A DNA stretch of 64,000 nucleotides from Sipunculus nudus (Eukaryota > Annelida > Sipuncula > Golfingiida > Sipunculidae), in assembly GCA_026874595.1 (NCBI GenBank), contig CM049309.1, positions 94,696,723 to 94,760,722 of the forward strand. Direction: 5' to 3'. The position numbers and the translations under genes were made by a program. Of this stretch, positions 51,601-62,855 are shown one piece after another; within the stretch, counting starts at the first letter, position 1, and every line of letters begins with the position of its first letter. Below the pieces are notes generated by a model, which saw only the letters and a list, made by a program, of their open reading frames with translations, did no database searches and was not told the DNA's origin.

Positions 51601-54600
51601 AACACATCATGTGTAATTACATGTGTTAATTACTTGGGTGAATTATGTGTGTAAATTCTTATTTCAATCTGACAGAGCACTTCTAAGCATCACAGGTTTA
51701 GTCTTAAATACTTAATAATTATTACTCATTAAACATCTAGTGCATGGTGCTGCCCTCACCTGGTGGTACTTGGAAACAGGATATTTGAGCATGACGTCCA
51801 GGGATCGGTTATATTCCCGTAGGGAACGTGTACGGTAGTGTGTGATCAGATCAACCACGGAGTTGAAGCGGAGCGGTTCCACGAAGCCATACTTGCCATC
51901 ACGGTGGTAAATCTTGATCAACTTGTTGCTGCCACCCTTCCTGAAGGTAAAGAGTTCAAAATCTATCAAGACTGTCAGCAAATAAGAACCTTCCAGACTC
52001 AAGTTTTGTCTTACACAAAGTACTCACATGACCAATCAAAACAGTCAATGTAATGACTGAGTAATAACATGATCAAGTAACTGTGATAGAGTAGCCATTG
52101 TTATGCTGAGTATGGTGACACTTACTAACTAGTTTATTCCTGATTATCATTACTGATCATATGACTTAATATTACTAATAACTGTCCACATAAATTAAAC
52201 AACTGATACATTAACATTCTCATAGAAAACAGACAACAATGTCTTCAATTTTCTCTCAGTTATCATCAACCTAATCTTGCCACTTAAGGTGGGATCAAAA
52301 CAATTTCTTACCACAAAGTTAATTTTAAACTGACTGATGTCTTTGACAAAGTCAACATCCACAACTGTGTTTCTCAGGTTTCCTTTCTACAAGGGTCAGT
52401 GGGTGCCTGGTCAGTCTGACCAGCCACCTGGGGCCTAGACCTACAACTGCACCCACTAACCCCACATGATATTGTGCTGAGATCAACATACACATTCCCT
52501 GGGTATAATAGCAACTGCACCCAAAGACCCTGAACAACCCACATGCATTGTTAATGTCCCTGTGCAAGAAATGCACTGGCATAAACCTGCACTTGAACAA
52601 TGTATGGATATGGGGAATATGGATTTATAACTAAACATAAATATCATTTGCTCTAGTGGTTTCATGTTTAGATGTCAATGTCACTGAATAAAAGATTCGC
52701 CAGAAATGAGTATGTACTTGTGTAACGGCAAGTGTGTAAGTGAAATAAATGAACTAAGAATATTTCATTTCTGTAATATAAAATGATGATCTACCCTACG
52801 CCTTTCCCCTTTTCTCTGTGAGACTACGTTTCACCCACCTGACAGTCAGCGTGTAGTCCCCTTGTGCCTTTGCGTACGCGTCCCTGACCAGGAAGGTGCC
52901 ATCCACATTGTCTCTTAATTTTTCATTCACTTCTTCCCTGTAATGACAAATGCAAACCATCACAAAAACTGATCAGAATAAAGATGAACAAATATCACTG
53001 TTAATTATTTCTGCAAACTCACACTAAAACAAATGTTATCACATAAACAGGGGTTTCTTTTGTTGCACTATTCTGCACAGATGTACATTTTATGAGCTAG
53101 GCCTTGGTATTTAGTTAACTAATTGGTCACCAGGGGTCAGGCTAGTGCAACTCACAGAACAACTGAAGCATCTTCAGCTTTCATTTTGAGTAAAACTGAG
53201 TCACAGAATAGCATATTTTCATAATTAAATACGTCTATAGTTCATACATATAATTGACTACACCAGAGTAAAATACTATGACAGGTAGATCTCAGCTACA
53301 CCACACCTGGCAGTAAGAACAGACACAAACCACACCTGGACACAGGTAATCTTACCTTGTAATGGCACCCCAGTACCACTCTGCTGACTGAAGGGTCTGG
53401 TCAGAGATGTTGGCGTTCTTGTCTGTGTTGTTGTGGGCATCGCTGGGTCTGCGCGGCATCTTTGGACCTCTGGGTGGAACTGGAAGGAGCAGACCATTTA
53501 TCAGATTTATAACCAAACTGTGGCACAGAACCCGAGCGTGTTCATCTGAATATTACACAAACAACACCTCCAGTTCACCAGAACATACAGCAAAACACGG
53601 AGGATTGTAAAACAAAACACGGAGGATTATAGAATAAAACACTGAAGATTCTTCAGAAAGACATCCAGAAGCCACAGGTACTTGGAACTACAGGTTTATT
53701 GGAATATTAACCACACAATGAGAGGAGTATCAGTTTACACAACACAAGCTGCAGAGTTCACAGGAATATTAACCACACAAATCACCAAAACAATTTACAA
53801 ACCCAGGTTCATCAGAATATCAACGAAGCAGTGACCTTTTTTTCATCAGAATAAAGCTAAACAGCATCAAGGGTTGATAAAATTTATAACAAAATTAAAA
53901 ACCCAGGGATTCACGAGAATATGTAATATAAAGACCAACATGTTTATAGGAAAATGAACCAAGCAAGAAAACAAATTGTTAAAATAATTTTAATTTTTTC
54001 ATATCTTACTCCCTTACTTTGCCCTTCCTTAGAAATCAAGGTATTCCTGGTAACTTCTTATTTTTTTATTCCTAACATTACCTGGATAATTCAAATGAAT
54101 ACTAATAACAACATAAATTGTAAAAAAAGGCTCAAACTATTACCAGGCAGAATTCATTGTTTGGCGAGGGTTTAAAAAAAAATTAAACTGCTTCAATTAT
54201 CTGTTAAAGATTAAACAATGAAATATATTTGATATTAATTAATTTGCGTAAATTTCCTCCAAGGTTGAACACTTCTTATTAAACATCATGAAGTTATACT
54301 TTATAACAGCAGTTTTGAACACATTCAAAGGATCAACGGTGACTGTCACCATATTATAATAATTAATTTGCTTGTTTTAATTAACTAATGAGCCTATCAA
54401 TTTATCAAGTGAAAACATATACATAATAACAGGCTTCTCTATATACAATAAATATTTGTTTTCTGCATCAGAAAAACTTAATTTAATATTTAATAATTCA
54501 ATATGAAGTTTAAACTAGGCCCTCAATAAGCAAAAATATTTAAAAAAAATACTAATAAAACATAATAAAACTGACAAATGTCAGCTGCAGACGCTAAATA

Positions 54601-57600
54601 AATTTATAACCTACCAAACTCAGATGACAATAAGTCCTCAACACACTCCAATACAACTATCTGATCCATAGGTTGGTAAAATCCAATAGCTAGTTAGTGT
54701 ATGGTTAGTAATGTGCTCGGTAGCTCATGTGAGGTGATACTGAGCTCTCTGCTGGCATGCCGGGCTTTATGTTCAGCGAGACTGACTACGTCATGGTCTC
54801 CACCACTCAGCATAGCGCCCAGGCAATCATAACCGACAGCCTGCTTTTCCAAGTACACAGAGTACATGGCCAGGTTAGTGGGTCAATAAAAACTGACAGC
54901 TGCACACCGTAACTTACTGGGGAGCTCACCACAATGTAAGCAACACACTTTTCATACGGCCCTCCTAATCAAAGGGGGACACCTGAGAAACCTTGAGGCT
55001 TTTCTGATTTCTGGGACATGCGAGTTTAGCTCATGCTCACCAGCGGCAACATGTGGACGTATACACCAATAAGCAGGACTGGTAGAATCATATTTTCAAC
55101 AACTTCAGTCAGTTGGCCCACTGACCCAGTATATATACAGCTCATCAAAAGGCTGATCTCAGCCCCTTGACCCACTGAGAATAATCAAATTAATCCCTAC
55201 ACCCACTAACTATTATCTTGTCCCTTTGCTCTGGTTTTGAGTGTTGATTATGTGATGTTGGGTTTGGTTACAAAGGAGTTGAGTACTATCATATGTCTAC
55301 ACAGATAGCATCATATTATTATAACAGGTGTGAGGGATGAGGCATGTCACTCTTACCATAAAGCATAAATTATGATAATGAGGTACGGCCTTACCTGAAT
55401 ATGGAGGCTTTATATATTTGTGATCGCCATGGAAACAACCAATTATGTAGATGCTATTAAAACACAGTAAAGGTCTTAAAATGAACAACTCTCTATCATT
55501 ATTACTCAGCAATTAATTCGAATGCCATAAGGAATATGTATATAACTGCTGATATATATTTCTCTGAATACATAAAAATTGTGACCCCTATAACTGTTAT
55601 TGCTAGACATTAGCTCCTTATACTTAATCCCTTATTCTTGAACAGAGATCCTTGTAACTCTGATCTGTATTGTTTTGATCCCTATCATGATCACTAAAAA
55701 TCCCCTACATGTGTGATCCCTTATTATAGAACTGTGATCCTTACACATGTGATCTCCCTACATGTGTGATCCCTTATTATAGAATTGTGATCCTTACACA
55801 TGTGATCCCCCTACATGTGTGATCCCTTATTATAGAACTGTGATCCTTACACATGTGATCTCCCTACATATGTGATCCCTTATTATAGAACTGTGATCCT
55901 TACACATGCGATCTGCCTACATGTGTGATCCCTTATTTTAGAACTGTGATCCTTACACATGTGATCTCCCTACATGTGTGATCCCTATTATAGAACTGTG
56001 ATCCTTACACATGCGATCTGCCTACATGTGTGATCCCTTATTTTAGAACTGTGATCCTTACACATGTGATCTCCCTACATGTGTGATCCCTATTATAGAA
56101 CTGTGATCCTTACACATGCGATCTGCCTACATGTGTGATCCCTTATTATAGAACTGTGATCCTTACACATGTGATCTCCCTACATGTGTGATCCCTTATT
56201 ATAGAACTGTGATCCTTACACATGCGATCTGCCTACATGTGTGATCCCTTATTATAGAACTGTGATCCTTACAAATGTGATCTCCCTACATGTGTGATCC
56301 CTATTATAGAACTGTGATCCTTACACATGCAATCTCCCTACATTTGTGATCCCTTATTATAGAACTGTGATCCTTACACATGGGATCTCCCTACATGTGT
56401 GATCCCTTATTATAGAACTGTGATCCTAACACATGCAATCTCCCTACATGTGTGATCCTTTATTATAGAACTGTGATCCTTACACAGGTGATCTCCCTAC
56501 ATGTGTGATCCCTTATTATAGAACTGTGATCCTTACACATGGGATCTCCCTACATGTGTGATCCCTTATTATAGAACTGTGATCCTTACACATGGGATCT
56601 CCCTACATGTGTGATCCCTTATTATAGAACTGTGATCCTTACACATGGGATCTCCCTACATGTGTGATCCCTTATTATAGAACTGTGATCCTTACACATG
56701 TGATCTCCCTACATATGTGATCCCTTATTATAGAACTGTGATCCTTACACATGGGATCTCCCTACATGTGTGATCCCTTATTATAGAACTGTGATCCTTA
56801 CATATGGGATCTCCCAACATGTGTGATTCCTTATTATAGAACTGTGATCCTTACACATGGGATCTCCCTACATGTGTGATCCCTTATTATAGAACTGTGA
56901 TCCTTACACATGGGATCTCCAAAGTTGTGATCAGTACAGTGATGTATGAAACTGAGATCCCTCCCATTGCCGGTGTTACACATGTTTATCATGCTTTGAT
57001 TCCTAGGGCAATTTTCTCAATAAAGGTTTAAACAAAATACAATGATTATTTTCAGAATTTTTATGGTATGAGCCCTGAATACCAGACAATATCCTTAAAG
57101 TAAATCAATATATTAACATATATAGGTCTCTGGAAGAAATTTAAAAGTAAAGGTAGGTTTTATATAAATGACAATGTACAGCAATATAGGAGATACCTTT
57201 TGTAGGGCATTTCTACATCGTATTGTATTTTAACACAAAAGACAAATCTTTAAGACAAATGTTAGATGTTTGACTTTCTCTATTAAACTTACCAATTAAC
57301 AAACATTTTATATAAACTAACCTTCCCCACAAAACCTTACACCACTTCTGATACAAAGCTGACAGACAATTGGTTACAAAAACCTTCCCTCACATTTACA
57401 CATTGAGCAATCTCCATTTCTTAAATATGGACTGTTGTGATAAAAGTTACTTTATATATTTTCATTTACTAAATATTAATATGGACTGATGTAATGAAAG
57501 TAACCTGATAGTCTTCATTCATTACATCAATGACTTCCTTTGCAGTTAACGGTAAGTTGTCCTTATAGAATTAACTTATGTATTTATTTTTAACAAAGAA

Positions 57601-60600
57601 AATGGACAAAAGTTAGGTTTAAACTTCTGCATGTTTGTGTGTTTGCCAAATTCAATTGTTCTGGCTATGGATTTCTCAAGTATTATGACACCATGGCTCC
57701 TCTTGTTTTCACTGTCTGTATAAAAGGAAATGATAGAACTCCTGATGCTAGATCATGACCAGGCTCTTCTCATATATAAAACCACTGTGGCACCAAGGCT
57801 ACACCTGATGACACTGTCAGATATATCATACGATGTGTCAAAGAAATATCATAAATCAACACTGAATATTTAAGCACGGGGATGTTAGGGGATGTTACAC
57901 GACACGCTGAAGTGGGTCCACCGCCTGCATAATAGCACAATGTGTGATAAATATGAGCAACCTTCACAGTCTGATGATAGCCATAGGTAAGAAGTCCTCT
58001 GGTTCTCGGCTTTACATGAGGTTGTGAACATACAAACAGTGCGTGACTTTGGGATCAGTGGTATGGACTGACATTTTAATTTCATACATGGGATATATGG
58101 CTTGTTTAAGATCCTTAGGGAATGGATAAAAACTTCAAAAGCACTGACTACCATAACTCAAAAATTCTTAAGGATGGTTCCAGAATGTGTGAATTAATTG
58201 CTATCATAAATTACATACAAAATGTAAAAAAAATCACTTAAATGCATGTATGAACAATTCTGGCTTGTACTTGAGAGTATGCATCACGATATCATTTATA
58301 ATTGATTGTATGACCCTTTGTTTCTATGTTAACTATATGGCATCTTTAACAAAGTATAATAGAATATACTAGAACAGATCATGAAGAATCCATGTGAGAA
58401 TGAAGTGAGAAAAATTTAAGCAAAATTAAAAAATGTAAATACAGAAAGTCGGCATAATGTTTCTGTTGCAAAAAGTACCAAAGCAAGCGGTATGGGCAGT
58501 AGATCAAACATCAAAGACCTTGACAAATGTTTCATATATTTACCCAATGACTAGAAAAAATGACAAAACTTATCTATGGTAGCTTGTTACTGTACATCTT
58601 TTATCTGTCCTTTTATAGGAGGCAGGCAGCATAAGTTAACGATAGATACAGATAAAGCATAGATTGTTTTCAAGCCCACCCACTGGTTAGCTCATTTTAT
58701 CTTGTTAGATATCAGCTGGATCGGGAAAATTTGTCCAAATCGTGCACTTGTGGCAGGGTTAGTGAGCACAATGGCTGGCACAAAGCTGCGTATAAATAAA
58801 TCAACGCTGCTATAAATGTCCTGAGCATTTTATTTTTAACTGCTGAGGTTGTTGCCTCCCATGGAGCTGATAAAACCAGCTTCCTCCGAGCATCCTTGGT
58901 GCATCATCCTATCTGAACACTGTTACTTAATTCTGATAGACCCAGGCAGGTAACATGCACCAGGTAAACCCTAGGTCACAAATCTTTCCATTGCAGTCCA
59001 GTTCCCTGCCCACAAAATCTCTGCACCGTTTTTGAAAGTCAAGCGTTTTAAGCAAGCATATTGCGTCAATTTGTCATTAAATGTTTCTGATATCCTACGT
59101 TTTCATTACATGTACGCCTAATTTGAAATAGGCTACAAAAATTTGATTTAAATAATTTTCAAAATAGCTTAAATATGCACTTGCAATTTATAAAATATAA
59201 TTATTTAAAAAAAAAGACAAACATCAGCTAGGCCTCACCCTTATTTAGGCCGTTTCACCTAGACGCACCATGCTTCATCTTGTAAGTAAGCATTTTTCAT
59301 GGATGGTTGTACTTGGCATATTGAAGATTGATTATTGACTGCATCCGGACAGCATGATTATCTAATAAAGGATAGTCTTCATCTCGCATTTGCCATAACA
59401 AAGTGCAAACTGTCGCAAAATATAATTACGGCTCCCCTGGCCGGACACCAATCGCAATGTCCAAATGGCAGTCTTTGATAGTGGTCTTGTAGAATGAAAA
59501 GCTGTTTCAGTTTGAAAGCTTATTTTTTCCTAATTGACCTGCCAATCTTAATTTAATAATGACTGTGTTATCAACACATTTATAGGAATAAACAACTATT
59601 TCAATACTGTATATTTACAAATAACATTTCAACTGTTCACCAGATTACACTTGTCCCCGGGTTGTCGCTTTGACCAACAAAGGTCATGACCAAGGAGTGC
59701 CATATGAACAAAATAGAACTCGCGGGACGTAAAATGTACTGGATATGCTGGCGGGACGGGAAAGTTTGTCCGTTGTCCAAGATAGTTAGTTGTCGGCTTT
59801 ACTGAGTTTACGTTTAACATAATAAAGAGGCAAAATTGAAGAGACTGAGATATAGTGTCCACATTGGTGAGTTGTCAGCCTTACTGAGTTGTCCGCAAGT
59901 AGGAGTTTCACTGTACTAACAAGGCCAGACTGAAATGATGATGATGATGTGATGTATGACCGTTTGATACTGATTGAAACTGCCCAGTCAATTTACTTGA
60001 CTTTGAACTCTGAATAACACAAACCATTGACAGAACGGTGCACATTATTTTTACACAATTAGAATTAAGGCATAAAGGGCAGATCATGATGAACTCAGAC
60101 ACAGAGATTTTTTCATCTTCATTCTAAAATCTCAGAACTATCATTTAAGTTACTTGTGAGTAGCTCACAAAAATGGGGTAGCTTACATGGGTGTTAAAAT
60201 GAAAACATCCAACAAAGTATGGTGTTTAGAAAGAGGCTTAATTGCCTGTTCATACATAGGTGTATTTACTTTAATACTAAAACTGGCTTTTAAAAACATA
60301 ATTTACTAACCTGATCACAATGATAAGATTTCTTACTCTACACACTTTTGTACAACTGAGTGTATTTCATTGTATTCCTGAATATTTTGTCTTTTTCATT
60401 ATGAAGTTGACATCAAACTCACATGACTTTTAAACACATGTTCTTGTTGAACTAGGGACCAATGGGTCTCGACGCTCAGCTGCATTTGTCTATAAGGATA
60501 TATGTTAATGAAGTTTTCCAAAATATTGGTCCTGTGATCAGTTTGAAGCCAACCTGTCCACTCAAAGTTATCATCCATAAACTACTTCTTGAATGGATTT

Positions 60601-62207
60601 GCCTTGTGACCTTAACCTTTGACCTTGTAACCCCAGAATCAAAAAGAAACTTCCCCTATTGGCAGGTGCACCACGTGTTGATGATGGAAGGATTGAGATG
60701 AAATATTTGGCTTAAAATGCATCCACAATCTTTCTAAATAAGTGGGTCCTGTGACCTTGACCTTTGATCTCATGACCCCAGAATCAACAGTTCTTACTTT
60801 AGTGGTGGGCCATATATAAGTCAAGTTTGAAACCAATATTTCAAACCAAACTGGTGTTATCATCTGGAAACTAATATGTGGATTGATGGCCCCCATGACC
60901 TTGACCTTGTGACCCCAAATTCATTTATGCTCCCCCTTTACTGGCAATTCAGCTAAATGTGCAAAATGGAAAGTTTGGGATGAAAAGCTTGGCTTAAAAT
61001 GCAGCCATAATCTTTTTGAAAAGATGGGTCCTGTGACCTTGACCTTTGACCTGATGACCCCAAAATCATATAGATTTTTGTTTTAGTGGTAGGCCATATG
61101 CAAGTCAAGTTTATAATTAATGTGTCGATACAACCTGGAGTTATCATCTGGAAACAAATTTGTGTGGATGGAGGAATGGACAGACAGACAAACAGACAGA
61201 CAGACAGGGTGATAACAATATGACATCCACTTGTGATCAATAAACACACCAGGTTTTGGGACACTAGATGTAATTACAGCTGAGACTGACATGATTGTTG
61301 TCATTTTATAGTAAAAAAAATTTAAAAATATTTGTTTAAATAACAAAAAATACAGGTGGCTCCACCACTTTTTGGGAACTGACAAAAGTAGTCATGGTCA
61401 ATATTGAAGGTAAGATTCATGACAATCCATGCTTTAATTATCAAGATATTGGAGGTTTTGTATTATATTTTTGATTAATCTGAGGGGTACTTTCAAGCAC
61501 CATAGCTCAGAGGATTTAGGTTGCAGTGACCTAATTTCAGGTTTCCAAGGAGATTTTTTATTGACCTCCCTGAATATTCACTTAGAAGTTTCTTGGTCCA
61601 GCAGTTACAGCCAGAAGGCCTGACGCCAGGATGGACAACGGACAAAGCGCCATTCCTATACCTCAGTTAACTGATCAGGTCAAACTTGAATGGTTTTATC
61701 CACCTACCCAGTTTGCTATCAATACGACAGGATCAGACTGTCTCTGACAAACCCAGCTGCCATGGGCAAAAAATGAATAATGCCTATTGATAGATTTACC
61801 ATATACAAAAAAAAACAGCAAGTGATTTTGGCCATTACCCATGACTGACTCTCAAATAATATCCTCTGTAATATCTGACAATGAAATGTCAAGGTCCATA
61901 ATGACGTAAAACTGAGTTTATGAGGGAGATACTGGGCTGGTTTGTGAGTGATACCTTTGGAAGGTATTTTCTAATGGATGAAGGCTAGACTGATGCTGTG
62001 AGTACAATTTGGGGGTAGCTGTGACGCAGGGAGCATGTACAAGATCTTGGCCTTATCATCCCCAACCTAAAACAAAGCTAATGAAAAAGTGTGTCTAGGT
62101 TACCTGGTGGTGCCTCCATGATAACTGGCAACTGTTCGCCCCAATCCCCCCTGCGCAGCAGACAGTCAAATATCTTGATGTGGTATTCTGTGTTGTGAAC
62201 AATCTCA
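48425..62207 (-). CDS. PIK3R: class IA PI3-kinase regulatory subunit (p85/p55 family), 3' part of gene
   Basis: This is the adaptor subunit that binds and restrains the p110 catalytic subunit and recruits it to phosphotyrosine (YxxM) sites at the plasma membrane for PIP3 production. Nine exons (62104-62207, 53356-53479, 52839-52937, 51760-51940, 51243-51365, 50290-50408, 49704-49880, 49093-49341, 48425-48647) join in frame through GT/AG sites. The joined 1399 nt give 465 residues plus one base of an upstream codon. Order: linker, nSH2 (EWYWG...GTFLVRDA), iSH2 coiled coil ([12 protein letters not shown] ... [11 protein letters not shown]), cSH2 (TTWLVDW...GTFLIRPS ... GYGFADPY). The family identity is secure; which vertebrate paralogue is closest is not meaningful for an invertebrate-type single gene. 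The SH3 and BH (RhoGAP-like) exons are not in the window. Confidence 0.96.
49093..49341 (-). CDS. PIK3R: PI3K regulatory subunit exon: end of iSH2 and first half of cSH2
   Basis: Bounded by GTCCTGCAG and CATAGT|GTGAGT; 249 bp. An acidic linker ([15 protein letters not shown]), then [18 protein letters not shown] and [18 protein letters not shown]. The FLIR Arg (residue 364 of the short model) is the cSH2 phosphotyrosine contact. The linker has several Tyr but no YxxM. Confidence 0.97.
49704..49880 (-). CDS. PIK3R: PI3K regulatory subunit exon: iSH2 return helix
   Basis: Bounded by CATTTCAG and CTCAAAAA|GTAAGT; 177 bp. It encodes a heptad-rich helix ending [20 protein letters not shown]. The Asn equivalent to human N564, which contacts the p110 C2 domain, is present (residue 275 of the short model). 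The position of human D560 is Ile, with an Asp two residues further on. Confidence 0.96.
50290..50408 (-). CDS. PIK3R: PI3K regulatory subunit exon: iSH2 middle, shortened at the hairpin tip
   Basis: Bounded by TTTTTTTCAG and CACAA|GTAAGT; 119 bp. [19 protein letters not shown] is very close to the vertebrate helix, but the following segment ([15 protein letters not shown]) is about 8 residues shorter than the vertebrate stretch and of different composition. Confidence 0.95.
51243..51365 (-). CDS. PIK3R: PI3K regulatory subunit exon: start of iSH2 coiled coil
   Basis: Bounded by TTTCTGCCAG and GCCCAG|GTGGGT; 123 bp, 41 whole codons, from [16 protein letters not shown] to YEQHARIAQ. It corresponds to the first part of the long iSH2 helix that packs on the p110 adaptor-binding domain. 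Confidence 0.95.
51760..51940 (-). CDS. PIK3R: PI3K regulatory subunit exon: second half of nSH2
   Basis: Bounded by TACCTTCAG and CACCAG|GTGAGG; 181 bp, ends in phase 0. It encodes [19 protein letters not shown] ... [10 protein letters not shown] ... [10 protein letters not shown]. The Gly and Lys equivalent to human G376 and K379, the p110 helical-domain contact that is a cancer hot spot, are both conserved. Confidence 0.98.
52839..52937 (-). CDS. PIK3R: PI3K regulatory subunit exon: nSH2 core
   Basis: Bounded by CATTACAG and GTCAG|GTGGGT; 99 bp. It encodes [20 protein letters not shown] through GDYTLTV. The Arg of FLVR (residue 78 of the short-isoform model) is the phosphotyrosine-binding Arg, equivalent to human R358. 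Confidence 0.97.
53356..53479 (-). CDS. PIK3R: PI3K regulatory subunit exon: Pro-rich linker and start of nSH2
   Basis: Bounded by CTCCTTCCAG and ACAAG|GTAAG; 124 bp, enters phase 1 and leaves phase 2. It encodes [12 protein letters not shown], an Asn-rich linker, then [10 protein letters not shown], the first strand and helix approach of nSH2. The Arg split across the next junction corresponds to human p85alpha R340, which contacts the p110 helical domain. Confidence 0.95.
53480..54614. other. intron of the PI3K regulatory subunit gene
   Basis: AT-rich, with loosely repeated phrases (GAATATTAACCACACAA and similar) at 53690-53860. No exon seen. Confidence 0.6.
54615..54669 (-). CDS. PIK3R: candidate alternative first coding exon (short p55-like isoform)
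   Basis: ATG at 54667-54669 opens an 18-codon frame reading [18 protein letters not shown] and stops at a donor, GTTTG|GTAGGT. It leaves one base (G), exactly the phase required by the exon at 53356-53479 (G+TT gives Val, followed by PPRGPKM). An in-frame TAA lies 24 nt upstream (54694-54696), so this ATG would be the true start. Joined to the eight common exons it gives 1350 nt, 449 residues, close to vertebrate p55 forms (about 454-461) made from internal promoters. The upstream 5' sequence includes a CRE-like TGACGTA (54787-54793). Supported by frame and splice logic only, not by transcripts. Confidence 0.55.
55703..56932. repeat. 53-bp minisatellite in an intron, ~23 copies
   Basis: Tandem units share ATTATAGAACTGTGATCC, then TTACACATGTGATCTCCC and TACATGTGTGATCCC. 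Variants alternate GTGATC, GCGATC, GGGATC and GCAATC after ACACAT; the GGGATC form dominates the low-divergence right half. It sits in the intron between exons 62104-62207 and 53356-53479, just upstream (in gene sense) of the candidate alternative first exon. Confidence 0.97.
56933..60579. other. intron sequence, no feature seen
   Basis: AT-rich intron DNA without recognisable exons or clear repeats. A short ATGATGATGATG run lies near 59936-59948. Confidence 0.55.
60580..61210. repeat. dispersed ~284-bp repeat dimer rich in AGGTCA motifs
   Basis: Two and a half units carry GGCTTAAAATGCA.CCA, TGACCTTGACCTTTGACCT, 'ATGACCCCA.AATCA', 'AGTGGT.GGCCATAT.' and 'TTATCATCTGGAAAC'. Equivalent points at 60708 and 60991, and at 60801 and 61086, give a 283-285 bp period. 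It ends in a CAGA microsatellite (61186-61208), typical of the 3' end of a dispersed retroelement-like repeat. Confidence 0.85.
61470..61690. repeat. dispersed repeat fragment
   Basis: 'CATAGCTCAGAGGATTTAGG', 'GCAGTGACCTAATTTCAGGT', 'AAGGAGATTTTTT' and 'GGATGGACAACGGACAAAG' resemble the tail at 42470-42700 (GCAGTGACCCAGTTTTTGG, AGGAGATCTTGGGG, GGACAATGGACC). Confidence 0.5.
62104..62207 (-). CDS. PIK3R: PI3K regulatory subunit exon: end of BH/linker before nSH2
   Basis: The acceptor TTTATTTGCAG and donor CACCAG|GTAACC bound 104 bp. After one base of a split codon it encodes 34 residues, including [15 protein letters not shown] and MEAPP, and ends in phase 1. The DW..Q..P pattern before a Pro-rich stretch matches the junction after the BH domain in long p85 forms. 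Since the exon opens mid-codon, at least one more coding exon lies upstream, beyond the repeats at 62856-64000. Confidence 0.85.
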
Positions 62208-62855
62208 CTGCAAATAAAAACACAAAAAGTCAAAGATCAATGCACACAAATTGTATTTTGACATTTTAAGCAACAAAGTTCACAAGTGATTGATATATTG
62301 CTGCTCCCTTTGCAGGCTGATGTCGTTTTACTCCCAACTGCAAACACTTGAACCCTGAAAATATCCCACAATGAGCCAATATTGGTTGGTAAGTTAAACA
62401 GCACTGGTACACAGTGTAGGTGGTGTCCAACTTTTTGCACTGGGGTTTCTTTGCTGTTATCAATGATTCCCTTTCTGACAGTATTTCCCTGCAACAGTCC
62501 TGGTACCCCTCTAATTATTCTTTCAGAAAGTTTAGTATTAATGGTTTAACTTGCTAGCCATGGCTTAGCCATGGTTCACATGGGTTTATCCCTGTCACAC
62601 CACTGGTTTAACACTGTCACACCACTGGTTTAATCAGACCTTGTCTGGCATCAAAAAGTACAATACAGTGCTTGTCTGCTTTGGGGATTCCCCTTTTTTT
62701 TACCTTGGTGTCATAACAACTGACTCTACCTCACTGAGACAGTAATGTTCATCAAATCATAACCTTTATAAATTCTGAGAAAGCACCCGCCAAATATAGT
62801 CATCTGCTGGGTTTTTTAAATATCCCTGCAGCAGCAGTTTCCATTACTGACTGGC

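Noticed and set aside
54720-54790. Another ATG ([11 protein letters not shown]...) upstream of the proposed alternative start exon
   Set aside because: Its frame ends after 17 codons without reaching a donor in phase; at most an upstream ORF.
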